Source of the DNA: Desulfobacterium sp.
GTDB lineage: Bacteria > Desulfobacterota > Desulfobacteria > Desulfobacterales > Desulfobacteraceae
Direction: 5' to 3'
Assembly (NCBI GenBank): GCA_016342325.1
Contig: JAEINR010000035.1
Span: 1-54,259 of the forward strand
Length of the DNA stretch: 54,259 nt
The translations under genes were made by a program, and so were the position numbers. Under the pieces are notes generated by a model, which did not search any database, was not told the origin of the DNA, and saw only the letters and a list, made by a program, of their open reading frames with translations. Shown one piece after another: positions 43,283 to 50,896 of the stretch. Within the stretch, counting starts at the first letter, position 1; every line of letters starts with the position of its first letter.

Positions 43283-44068
43283 ATGTTGGAAATTAAGAAT
43301 AGTGTCGCTGTGATAACCGGCGGCAGCGGCGGCATCGGCTTTGCCCTTGCAGAGTACTGGACATCCCGGGGGGGCAAGGTGGTGCTGGCCGACATCGCAA
43401 AAGACGCCCTTGAAGAAGCAAAACAACGGCTGACCGGGGATGTTCTGGCCGTTGAGTGTAATGTCACGGATGAAAACGACTGTGCCATGCTGGCGGACAC
43501 CGCCATTGGAACCTTTGGTAAAATTAACCTGGTGGCTCCCTTTGCCGGCATCATCATGGACGGACTCATGGTGTCCCCGGACCGGGACACGGGCAAGGTG
43601 GTCAAAAAGATGTCCCTTGGGACCTTTCAAAAGGTTGTGGACATCAATCTCACCGGGGTGTTTCTCACTGTTCGTGAATGCTCGGAGCGGATGATCAATA
43701 ACAACTGCAAGGGGCTCATCTGTCTCATTTCTTCCACGGGGTCCCTTGGCACTGCGGGCCAGATCAATTACGCTTCCACAAAGGCTGCCATGTCGGTTAT
43801 GCCAAAGGTCATCACCGCTGAATTCTTTCGCCGGGGCCTGTCCGACCGTATCCGCTGTGCCGCAGTGGCGCCCGGCTATGTGGGAACCCCCATGGTCAAG
43901 GACATGAGCCAGAAGGCCTTGGATAAGATCCTCTCCGATGTCCCCATAAAAAGGCTCATCGACCCGGAAGAGGTGGTCTCCCTGGTGGGAGAGATTTATC
44001 GGAACGAGGCGCTGGCAGGGGATACCTATTTCATCCATGGCGGACTGAGGCTCGGATCAAGGGGATAA
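43283..44068 (+). CDS. Short-chain dehydrogenase, copy 1
   Basis: 261-aa classical SDR of the FabG/3-hydroxyacyl-CoA dehydrogenase kind. NAD motif TGGSGGIG at about 12-19, Asp37 after the second strand (VVLADI) favouring NAD, structural Asn122 (DINLTG), Ser150, Tyr163 and Lys167 in YASTK, all intact. It probably oxidises a hydroxyacyl intermediate to the keto form that the thiolase then cleaves. Almost the same protein is encoded at 51807-52592. An AAGGAG ribosome site is present, and a sigma-54 promoter lies 60 bases upstream. First gene of an operon with thiolase and MFS genes. Confidence 0.92.
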   Translation: MLEIKNSVAVITGGSGGIGFALAEYWTSRGGKVVLADIAKDALEEAKQRLTGDVLAVECNVTDENDCAMLADTAIGTFGKINLVAPFAGIIMDGLMVSPDRDTGKVVKKMSLGTFQKVVDINLTGVFLTVRECSERMINNNCKGLICLISSTGSLGTAGQINYASTKAAMSVMPKVITAEFFRRGLSDRIRCAAVAPGYVGTPMVKDMSQKALDKILSDVPIKRLIDPEEVVSLVGEIYRNEALAGDTYFIHGGLRLGSRG

Positions 44069-44094
44069 CACCCCATTACAAGGGAGAACGGACT

Positions 44095-45384
44095 ATGAAA
44101 GAGGCAGTGATCGTAAGCGGCGCCAGGACAGCCATCGGCGCCTTTGGAGGCGGGTTAAAAACAGTGTCTGCAAGGGACCTTGGGGCACTCGTCATCAAGG
44201 AGGCCATTCAACGGGCAGGGGTCAGGCCCGGTATTGATGGAAGGGTCGGCGCCCTTGGGCCGGAAAAGCTGAAGGGTCAGGAGCAGCTTGGCATCGAGGC
44301 CCCCCTGGCGGCGTGGCCTGATGCATCGCCGTCCCTGTATATCGACGAGGTGATCATGGGAAATGTGCTCCAGGCAGGCCAGGGCCAGAACCCGGCGCGC
44401 CAGGCCATGATTCGGGCGGGTGTGCCAAAGGAGACCCCGGCTGTGACCGTGAACAAGATCTGCGGCTCCGGCCTCAAGGCCATTGCCATGGGGGCGGCCT
44501 CGATCATGGCGGGCCAGGCCGATGTGATCGTTGCAGGGGGCCAGGAGAGCATGAGCATGGCGCCCATGGCCCTTCCCAAGGCCCGGTGGGGCCACCGGAT
44601 GGAGCTAACCGGCACGGGGGAGGTCCGGGATCTCATGGTGTTTGACGGGCTCTATGAAATCTTTTACGGGTATCACATGGGCGTTACCGCGGAAAATATT
44701 GCACACCTCTACGGCATCGGCCGCAGGGAGCAGGATGAGCTTGGGGTGCTGAGCCACCAACGCGCAAGACGGGCCATCCAAGAGGGGCTGTTCCAGGAGG
44801 AGATCGTGCCTGTCACCATTTCTTCCAGGCGGGGGGACGTGATTTTTGATACCGACGAGCGGCCCATGGATACCACGGTGGAAAAGATGGGAAAGCTGAG
44901 GCCTGTGTTTAAGAAGGAGGGTACGGTCACTGCGGGAAATGCCTCAGGACTCAATGATGCGGCTGCAGCCGTGCTCATGATGAGTCGGGACCGGGCCAGA
45001 GACCTTGGGCTTGAACCCATTGTGACGATCAAGGGCTTTGCCGCAGGCGGGCTTGATCCGGCCTACATGGGGCTGGGTCCGGTGCCTGCGGTGAAACGGG
45101 TGCTTGCGGCCACCAACATGACCATTGATGACATGGATATGATTGAGCTCAACGAGGCCTTTGCCTCCCAGGCCATCGGCTGTATGCGGGAGCTTGGCAT
45201 TGAAACGGACAAGCCCAACGCGCTTGGATCCGGCATCTCCCTTGGCCACCCCATCGGCTGCACCGGCGCCCGGCAGATGGTGACTGGTATGCAACAGATG
45301 AAGCGAAAGGGGTATTCCACAGGCTTGTTCACCATGTGCATCGGCGGGGGCATGGGCATGGCAATGGTTGTTGAACGCAATTGA
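44095..45384 (+). CDS. Thiolase (acetyl-CoA C-acyltransferase)
   Basis: 429 aa. Nucleophile Cys123 in NKICGSGLKA, NEAF near 350, the His loop GSGISLGHPIGCTGARQ, and the second Cys in MCIGGGMGM, all present. It cleaves a 3-ketoacyl-CoA with CoA to acetyl-CoA and a shortened acyl-CoA. Compared with ordinary thiolases (about 393 aa), residues about 45-81 are an insertion (RPGIDGRVGALGPEKLKGQE...) placed before IDEVIMGNVLQAGQGQNPA. It lies 26 bases after the SDR and 33 before the MFS gene. There is no counterpart in the second module copy. Confidence 0.94.
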   Translation: MKEAVIVSGARTAIGAFGGGLKTVSARDLGALVIKEAIQRAGVRPGIDGRVGALGPEKLKGQEQLGIEAPLAAWPDASPSLYIDEVIMGNVLQAGQGQNPARQAMIRAGVPKETPAVTVNKICGSGLKAIAMGAASIMAGQADVIVAGGQESMSMAPMALPKARWGHRMELTGTGEVRDLMVFDGLYEIFYGYHMGVTAENIAHLYGIGRREQDELGVLSHQRARRAIQEGLFQEEIVPVTISSRRGDVIFDTDERPMDTTVEKMGKLRPVFKKEGTVTAGNASGLNDAAAAVLMMSRDRARDLGLEPIVTIKGFAAGGLDPAYMGLGPVPAVKRVLAATNMTIDDMDMIELNEAFASQAIGCMRELGIETDKPNALGSGISLGHPIGCTGARQMVTGMQQMKRKGYSTGLFTMCIGGGMGMAMVVERN

Positions 45385-45417
45385 AAAAATAGTTTCAAAC
45401 CCACAGGAGATCGCTCC

Positions 45418-46734
45418 ATGACCGCGTTTTCATCCAGGCGTTTTGAGTTCACCAGATGGCTCATTTTTATCATATTGGTACTGTCGTACATCCTGGTTTA
45501 TTTCCATCGCATGTCTCCGGGCATCATGGCCGATGAGCTCATGGCCGCCTTTGATGCCGACGGGGTTACTCTCGGGTCCCTTGCTGCCACCTACTTTGTT
45601 GTTTATGCCATGATGCAGATCCCTTCCGGCGTGCTGGCCGACACCCTTGGCACCCGGAGTGCCATCATCCTCGGCAACACCCTGGCAGGCGTCGGCTCCA
45701 TCCTTTTCGGCCTTGCGACCTCGTTTTCAATTGCAAGCTGTGGCAGGCTTATGGTGGGGCTGGGGGTTTCGGTTGTGTTTGTGAGCATCATGAAAAGCAA
45801 CGCCATGTGGTTCAGTGAGCGGCGTTACGGGGTCATGGCCGGCCTGACGCTCTTCGTGGGGAACATGGGGTCCGTGCTGGCCGCAGGTCCCCTGGCGGCC
45901 ATCCTTGATCTTATGTTGTGGCGAACCGTTTTTATCACCATGGGAGGGGTGTCCCTCTGCCTTGCCGCAGCCGGCGTTCTCTTTGTCCGGAATCGGCCCG
46001 AAGATCTGGGGTTTCCCTCCATCCGGGAGATGGAGGGGAATCCTCCCATGGCCAAAAGCGAACAGCACTGGATCAGGGATCTTGTGGGGGTGGTTACCGT
46101 TCCCAGGCTTTGGCCCGGATTCGGAGTCCAGTTCGGGATGATCGGCGGCCTCTACGCCTTCATGGGACTCTGGGCCATCCCCTATCTCCGGGACATGTAC
46201 AGCCTGGACCGGGGGGAGGCCGCCCGGTTTCTCACCTTGATGCTGGTCGCCTTTGCCCTGGGCTCCCTGGTGCTTGGCGGGTTGTCGGATCGCATGGGAC
46301 GGCGTAAACCCATCCTTGTCTGGGGTGCCATTGTCTACACCCTTGTCTGGGGGGCCATGATCGCCTTTCCCTGGTCCCCCCGGCCGGTGATCTACCTCTG
46401 GTTTTTTATGCTCGGTTTTTCCGGATCGTCCCTGGTGCTCACCTTTGCCTGTGCCAAGGAGATCATCAATCCCCATCTTTCCGGTATGGCGGTGAGCGTC
46501 GTAAATACCGGGGCTTTCATCGGTACAAGCCTGATGCAGCCTTTGTTCGGGTTTGTCCTGGACAGGGGGTGGGACGGCAGCCTGGTCAACAACGCCCGGG
46601 TCTACGCCCCGTCCGACTACCGGAACGCCCTGGTCATGATGCTTTTTTTCGGTATCATCGGGGTGGTGGGGGCCGTGGGCATCACCGAAACCCATTGCAG
46701 GAATATTTCAACAGTTCCATCGCAGATGGAATAA
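45418..46734 (+). CDS. MFS transporter, copy 1
   Basis: 438 aa with 12 predicted helices. MFS marks: the loop 2-3 motif GVLADTLGTRSAIILGN, RLMVGLGVSVVFVSIMKSNA in helix 4-5, a central hydrophilic loop around 200-220 (FPSIREMEGNPPMAKSE), and GGLSDRMGRRKPIL in loop 8-9. It is probably an organic acid or product carrier at the inner membrane; direction unknown. AGGAG lies before the ATG. Last gene of the SDR-thiolase-MFS operon, about 85% alike by eye to the protein at 52858-54231 and different at the C-terminus. Confidence 0.9.
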   Translation: MTAFSSRRFEFTRWLIFIILVLSYILVYFHRMSPGIMADELMAAFDADGVTLGSLAATYFVVYAMMQIPSGVLADTLGTRSAIILGNTLAGVGSILFGLATSFSIASCGRLMVGLGVSVVFVSIMKSNAMWFSERRYGVMAGLTLFVGNMGSVLAAGPLAAILDLMLWRTVFITMGGVSLCLAAAGVLFVRNRPEDLGFPSIREMEGNPPMAKSEQHWIRDLVGVVTVPRLWPGFGVQFGMIGGLYAFMGLWAIPYLRDMYSLDRGEAARFLTLMLVAFALGSLVLGGLSDRMGRRKPILVWGAIVYTLVWGAMIAFPWSPRPVIYLWFFMLGFSGSSLVLTFACAKEIINPHLSGMAVSVVNTGAFIGTSLMQPLFGFVLDRGWDGSLVNNARVYAPSDYRNALVMMLFFGIIGVVGAVGITETHCRNISTVPSQME

Positions 46735-46841
46735 TGACGGTGGGTAAATCTTAATCGTTTCTTTTTGTTTTTCGTGTAAATTATAGTGAATAGCTGGATT
46801 GTTCTTTGTTCAATAAAGCGGGTAAGAGTTTTTTCTTGATT

Positions 46842-46901
46842 TTTCGTCAGGATAATGGTTAAGGAGAATGTAGCAACTCATTAACCATTATCCTGACGAA
46901 A
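46842..46901. repeat. Perfect 21-bp inverted repeat
   Basis: Arms 46842-46862 and 46881-46901 are exact reverse complements (outer end TTTCGTCAGG) around an 18-base loop that contains GGAGA. It lies between the MFS gene and the deleted activator gene, ending 7 bases before the latter's start. It can form a very stable RNA hairpin or DNA cruciform. Confidence 0.85.
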
Positions 46902-46908
46902 TGATACA

Positions 46909-47670
46909 GTGACGCGTGCGATGACTGAGAAAAAACAGACCGAGGTCGTTTTGGATCAGATTACTGTTCTTAAAGATCAGGTCGAGCTCTATCTTCAGAT
47001 CTTCGACAGTATTCAGAACGGCATCATCATAACGGACCCAAGCGGTTATATCACCTACCTGAACCGTTCCTACGGCAGGTTCCTCAATCTCGATCCCGAC
47101 GAGCAGATCGGCAAGCATTGCTCAGCGGTCATTGAGAACAGCAGGATGCATATCGTGGGGAAGACGGGCCGGGCTGAGCTCAATCAGATCCAGCGGCTCA
47201 GGGGGGTGAATATCGTTGTGGAGGGAATTCCTGTAAGAAAAGCAGGTCGGGTGATTGCCGTGTTTGGCCGGGTGATGTTCGACGATGTCCGGGTCATCGC
47301 AGCCACCAATAGAAACCTTGAAACCATGATGCACGAAAAAACCTTTAGAAGCGATCTCTTCTACAGGCTCAATGTGATTCCCCTCCATGTTCCCCCATTG
47401 CGAGAGAGAAATAGTGATATTTTGCTTTTGTCCGATGCCCTTCTTGCAAAAATCGCTGGGCAGACCAATAAACTCGATATAAAGCTCGGTAAAAAAGCGG
47501 GGAAATCCTTGTCCGGTTATCACTGGCCCGGCAACATCAGGGAACTTGCCAATATAATCCAAAGAGCCGTTGCCAATCTGGATGGGGATACCATCCATGC
47601 CCGGAATCTTGGTATCCACCGATCCATGCTTTACAGGAAACTCAAAAAGTACAACATCCTCCCGGCCTAG
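46909..47670 (+). CDS. PAS/sigma-54 activator with two internal deletions
   Basis: 253 aa, related to the activator at 39606-41069. The PAS domain is intact (about 25-125: IFDSIQNGIIITDPSGYITY, IGKHCSAVIENSRMHIVGKT). The sequence then jumps from GRVMFDDV straight to RVIAATNRNLETMMHEK, so Walker A, GAFTGA and Walker B (about 170 residues) are gone. The end of the AAA+ domain follows (FRSDLFYRLNVIPLHVPPLR, YHWPGNIRELANI). A second jump from DTIHARNL to GIHRSMLYRKLKKYNI removes the linker and first HTH helix. Both junctions keep the frame. It cannot hydrolyse ATP or remodel sigma-54 polymerase. Start GTG 46909 or ATG 46921; neither has a close ribosome site. It may be a pseudogene or a ligand-binding inhibitor. 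Confidence 0.75.
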   Translation: MTRAMTEKKQTEVVLDQITVLKDQVELYLQIFDSIQNGIIITDPSGYITYLNRSYGRFLNLDPDEQIGKHCSAVIENSRMHIVGKTGRAELNQIQRLRGVNIVVEGIPVRKAGRVIAVFGRVMFDDVRVIAATNRNLETMMHEKTFRSDLFYRLNVIPLHVPPLRERNSDILLLSDALLAKIAGQTNKLDIKLGKKAGKSLSGYHWPGNIRELANIIQRAVANLDGDTIHARNLGIHRSMLYRKLKKYNILPA

Positions 47671-47682
47671 AATAAGGGGAGG

Positions 47683-47700
47683 TGTAGTAAAACGACTACA
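47683..47700. promoter_or_regulatory. 18-bp dyad, candidate activator site 6
   Basis: TGTAGTAAAACGACTACA, the most symmetric copy (TGTAGT and ACTACA halves). It lies 138 bases upstream of dctP of the second TRAP operon. Confidence 0.6.
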
Positions 47701-47753
47701 CGTTCAGGCTTCGGCGCGACGGCGCGACATTGCCTTGTTCATATCTAAAACCG

Positions 47754-47766
47754 TGGTTCTGCTTGC
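47754..47766 (+). promoter_or_regulatory. Sigma-54-like element with short spacer
   Basis: TGGTTCTGCTTGC has the TGGTTC and TTGC halves of the island's other sigma-54 promoters, but GG and GC are 8 bases apart, not 10. It lies between the dyad and dctP; the two-base loss should abolish sigma-54 recognition. Confidence 0.3.
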
Positions 47767-47838
47767 CCCTCTCCAGGGGGTGATCCGAACCTGCAAGCCA
47801 TGTTCACTTGTTGTTAACTTAAAAATGGAGGCTTTGGA

Positions 47839-48918
47839 ATGAAACGAAATGGATTGCTGTTCATCTTGGCTCTTGTGGTTGGTATCTCTTTTTCTGTCAC
47901 GGCAAATGCAAAGGTGATCAGATGGCGGATGACCTCTACCTGGCCACCGTCGATTTCACTGATTGAAGCGGATCAGGCCTTTGTGAAAGCGGTCAACCAT
48001 CTGTGTAAAGGCAAATTGAAGATTCAGTTTTTTTCAGGCGGAACCTTGATGCCGTCCTATGAGGTGTTCGATGCCGTGAGCAAGGGCACGATCCAGGCCT
48101 CCGGGGACTGGCCCAACTACTGGGCGGGAAAGGACAGGGTGTTTGATTCCCTGGGATCCTATCCCATGGGGTTGACCCCCATGGATTACCTGTTGTGGAT
48201 TTACAGTGCAAACGGCCTGGATATCTATCAGGAAGCCTATGGGAAATTTGGGATGCACTATCTTGTTACCGGCATAACTCCCATGGAGTGCGGCATTAGA
48301 AGCAATAAACCCATCAAGCGCCTGGACGACCTTAAGGGAATGAAGATAAGGATGTCCGGCAAGACCCAGGGCCATCTTTTAAAGGATCTTGAAGCGGCCC
48401 AGGTGGCCATGGCCGGCCAGGAGATCTACCAGGCCATGCAAAAGGGTACCATTGATGCCTGTGAGTTCAGCAGCCCTTCATCGGACTGGGGCATGGGATT
48501 TGGGGAAGTCACCAAATTCTGGGCGGTGCCGGGCTGGCATCAGCCAGCCTCCGTCATGGGCGTGATGATCAATAAAAAAGCGTGGGAAGCGCTGGATCCC
48601 GAGCTCCAGCAGACCATTCGGTATGCCGCCAAGGTGGCCACCCTGGAGTTTTTGAGCAAGCAGTATTATGATGTGATTGAATATACGGATAAATTTGTTG
48701 ATAAGGGCATTGAAATCAACAGCTACCCTGCCGAGGACCTTGACAGGGTTCAGACCCTTATTAACAAGCATACCGAAGAGATCGCCAAAAAAGAACCCCT
48801 GTTTAAAAAATCGATCCAGTCCCAGATAGAGTTCAGAAAGAAGTTTGCGAAATGGCGTGAAATGGAAGGGCCTTTTGGATTTGGTTACAATCCCAAAACC
48901 TATCCTAACCTGGATTAA
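47839..48918 (+). CDS. dctP: TRAP transporter substrate-binding protein (DctP), second copy
   Basis: 359 aa. The signal peptide ends VTANA, and the mature part begins KVIRWRMTSTWPPSISLIEA. Family features: LKIQFFSGGTLMPSYEVFDA, VSKGTIQASGDWPNYWAGKD, LDDLKGMKIRMSGKTQGHLL (Arg for the ligand carboxylate) and FWAVPGWHQPASVMGVMINK. GGAGG stands before the ATG. It heads a P-Q-M-SDR operon. Sequence and ligand-lining parts differ from the other DctP, so the two systems may take related but distinct acids. Confidence 0.93.
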   Translation: MKRNGLLFILALVVGISFSVTANAKVIRWRMTSTWPPSISLIEADQAFVKAVNHLCKGKLKIQFFSGGTLMPSYEVFDAVSKGTIQASGDWPNYWAGKDRVFDSLGSYPMGLTPMDYLLWIYSANGLDIYQEAYGKFGMHYLVTGITPMECGIRSNKPIKRLDDLKGMKIRMSGKTQGHLLKDLEAAQVAMAGQEIYQAMQKGTIDACEFSSPSSDWGMGFGEVTKFWAVPGWHQPASVMGVMINKKAWEALDPELQQTIRYAAKVATLEFLSKQYYDVIEYTDKFVDKGIEINSYPAEDLDRVQTLINKHTEEIAKKEPLFKKSIQSQIEFRKKFAKWREMEGPFGFGYNPKTYPNLD

Positions 48919-48935
48919 TGATAATGTGATTCTTC

Positions 48936-48993
48936 CCATGGGCAAGGGAATTACAAAGGGAAACGTTACTTTTGTAATTTCCCTTTGCCATGG
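48936..48993 (+). promoter_or_regulatory. Long hairpin between dctP and dctQ
   Basis: Arms 48936-48957 (starts CCATGGGCAAGGG) and 48971-48993 (ends CCCTTTGCCATGG) pair over about 21 bases with one mismatch and a bulge, around a 13-base loop. The 3' arm ends two bases before the GGAGG of dctQ, so folding could both protect dctP mRNA and limit dctQM translation. Confidence 0.7.
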
Positions 48994-49007
48994 ATGGAGG
49001 CCTTGTG

Positions 49008-49520
49008 ATGAAATTCCTATTGAGAACAGGCAAACTCTTCGATGCCATCAACGACTGGATCGGTCGTGTGCTGTGCTGGCTGATAGTTCCCCTTGTGCTT
49101 CTTACCGTGATGGAGGTGATACTGCGGAGATGCTTTGGTGCGCCCACCATCTGGAGTTTTGAGGTCCTGAAACAGATTTATGCGGTGCATTTTATGACGG
49201 TTGCAGGCTATGGGCTGCTTCATCATTCCCATGTTTCCGTTGATATCTTCACACAATTATTAAGTCCCAAAAAAAAAGCGTTCATGGAGATCCTCGGGTA
49301 TGTGATCTTCTTTTTTCCATTCTGTATCATCTGTGTCTGGCAGGGATTTATTTTTGCCAAAACCTCATGGCAGATGCTGGAGCACACCTGGAGTGTTTTT
49401 GCGCCTCCCCTCTATCCCATTAAGACAATCCTCGTCATCACCTTTATTCTGCTTACGCTCCAGGGAATCAGTGAAGTGATAAAAAAAGTCTTTATAATCA
49501 AGGATTGGAAATATGATTGA
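49008..49520 (+). CDS. dctQ: TRAP transporter small permease (DctQ), second copy
   Basis: 170 aa with four hydrophobic helices (WLIVPLVLLTVMEVILRR, FMTVAGYGLLHHSHVSVDIF, GYVIFFFPFCIICVWQGFIF and IKTILVITFILLTLQGISEV). It has the DctQ features WSFEVLKQIYAVHF and HSHVSVDI. The ATG at 49008 has GGAGG seven bases upstream; the in-frame ATG at 48990 lies inside the hairpin arm and lacks a ribosome site. It overlaps dctM by 8 bases. Confidence 0.92.
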   Translation: MKFLLRTGKLFDAINDWIGRVLCWLIVPLVLLTVMEVILRRCFGAPTIWSFEVLKQIYAVHFMTVAGYGLLHHSHVSVDIFTQLLSPKKKAFMEILGYVIFFFPFCIICVWQGFIFAKTSWQMLEHTWSVFAPPLYPIKTILVITFILLTLQGISEVIKKVFIIKDWKYD

Positions 49521-50844
49521 TATTAGCCCTGAATTGCTGACGATACTGATGTTCTCCGGCCTTTTGGTGGGTCTGTTCATGGGCCATCCCCTTGCGTTCG
49601 TGCTTGGCGGTCTTGCCGTTGTTTTCGGGTTGCTCGGCTGGGGCCCCTCCATCTTTTACCTGTTTATGAATCGCATCTGGGGCGTGATGGATAACTATGT
49701 GCTCCTGGCCATCCCCTTGTTTGTCTTCATGGCCCAGCTGTTGGATTCGTCCGGGGTTGCAGGGGGGCTTTTCAAGGCCATGCGCTATCTTCTGGGACCC
49801 ATGCCCGGCGGCATCGGCTTGACCGTGGTGATCGTGTCGACCCTGTTTGCCGCCTGTACCGGGATTGTGGGGGCATCGGTGGTGACAATGGGACTTTTGG
49901 CCCTGCCCATGATGTTGCAATACGGTTATCAAAAAGAGCTGAGCTGCGGCGCTATCTCGGCGTCCGGCACCCTTGGCATCCTGATCCCTCCCAGCATCAT
50001 GCTGGTTGTCATGGCAAACCAGGCAACCATATCCGTTGGTAAATTGTTTGCCGGCGCTGTTTTTCCCGGTGTGATCCTCTCCGTTCTTTATCTGGTCTAT
50101 ATCCTTATCCGCTGCTTCATAAATCCGGAGCTTGGGCCTGCCATAAGCAAGGAAGAGCTTGCCGGGGTCACCTATACCCAGATCTTTATGATGGTGATGA
50201 AGTCCCTGGTGCCGCCGATGATTCTTGTACTGGGGGTTCTCGGCAGCATATTTACGGGCATTGCCACACCCACGGAAGCCTCGGGTGTGGGCGCGTTCCT
50301 TGCTTTTTTAATGGTGATCGCCTATGGAAAGTTTTCCTGGGCCATCTTGAAAAAAGCCGCCTTAAACACCGCTAGAATAAATACAATGGTCATTTTCCTT
50401 TTATGCGGCGCCACCTGCTTTACGGGTGTCTTTCTCGGCATTGGCGGCGGAGAGGTCGTGACCGGATTTGTGCTGGGCCTGGGCTTTGGGAAATGGGGCA
50501 TCTTCTGGGTGATGATGGCCATTGTCTTTATCCTGGGAATGTTCATTGACTGGATTGGAATTGTTTTGATCTGCTTTCCCCTGTTCCTGCCCATTGCCAA
50601 AGAGCTGGGGTTTGATCCTGTCTGGTTTGTGGTGATGATCGCGGTGAATCTCCAGGCCTCGTTTCTTACCCCGCCTTTTGGATATGCACTCTTTTATATC
50701 AAGGGGGTGGCTCCCCAGGAGGTGACCCTCATGGACATCTATCGCGGTATCGTGCCCTTTGTTCTCTTGATGCTCCTGGGACTTATCCTGTGCGCTGTTT
50801 TCCCGGAGGCGGTCCTGTGGCTGCCATCCATGCTTGTTAATTGA
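49513..50844 (+). CDS. dctM: TRAP transporter large permease (DctM), second copy
   Basis: 443 aa, about 12 hydrophobic helices. DctM marks as in the first copy: MGHPLAFVLGGLAVVFGLLG, LLAIPLFVFMAQLLDSSGVA, GIVGASVVTMGLLALPMMLQ, SGTLGILIPPSIMLVVMANQ, SFLTPPFGYALFYIKG. The start overlaps the dctQ stop (ATGATTGA), a translational-coupling arrangement. 52 bases separate it from the SDR gene behind it. Confidence 0.95.
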   Translation: MIDISPELLTILMFSGLLVGLFMGHPLAFVLGGLAVVFGLLGWGPSIFYLFMNRIWGVMDNYVLLAIPLFVFMAQLLDSSGVAGGLFKAMRYLLGPMPGGIGLTVVIVSTLFAACTGIVGASVVTMGLLALPMMLQYGYQKELSCGAISASGTLGILIPPSIMLVVMANQATISVGKLFAGAVFPGVILSVLYLVYILIRCFINPELGPAISKEELAGVTYTQIFMMVMKSLVPPMILVLGVLGSIFTGIATPTEASGVGAFLAFLMVIAYGKFSWAILKKAALNTARINTMVIFLLCGATCFTGVFLGIGGGEVVTGFVLGLGFGKWGIFWVMMAIVFILGMFIDWIGIVLICFPLFLPIAKELGFDPVWFVVMIAVNLQASFLTPPFGYALFYIKGVAPQEVTLMDIYRGIVPFVLLMLLGLILCAVFPEAVLWLPSMLVN

Positions 50845-50896
50845 TAGTTTGCAGATATGGACCGTTTAAAACAACATGTAACTAAGGAGGTTTGAA

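Noticed and set aside
43094-44038. 314-codon open frame on the minus strand
   Set aside because: It lies entirely opposite the SDR gene, is His/Gly/Pro-rich and has no homology; a similar frame lies opposite the paralogous SDR at 51777-52595, as expected for antisense of G+C-rich genes.
45727-46695. 322-codon minus-strand frame opposite the MFS gene
   Set aside because: Composition is extreme (His, Gly, Pro, Lys) and it mirrors the hydrophobic MFS codons; the second MFS copy gives the same shadow.
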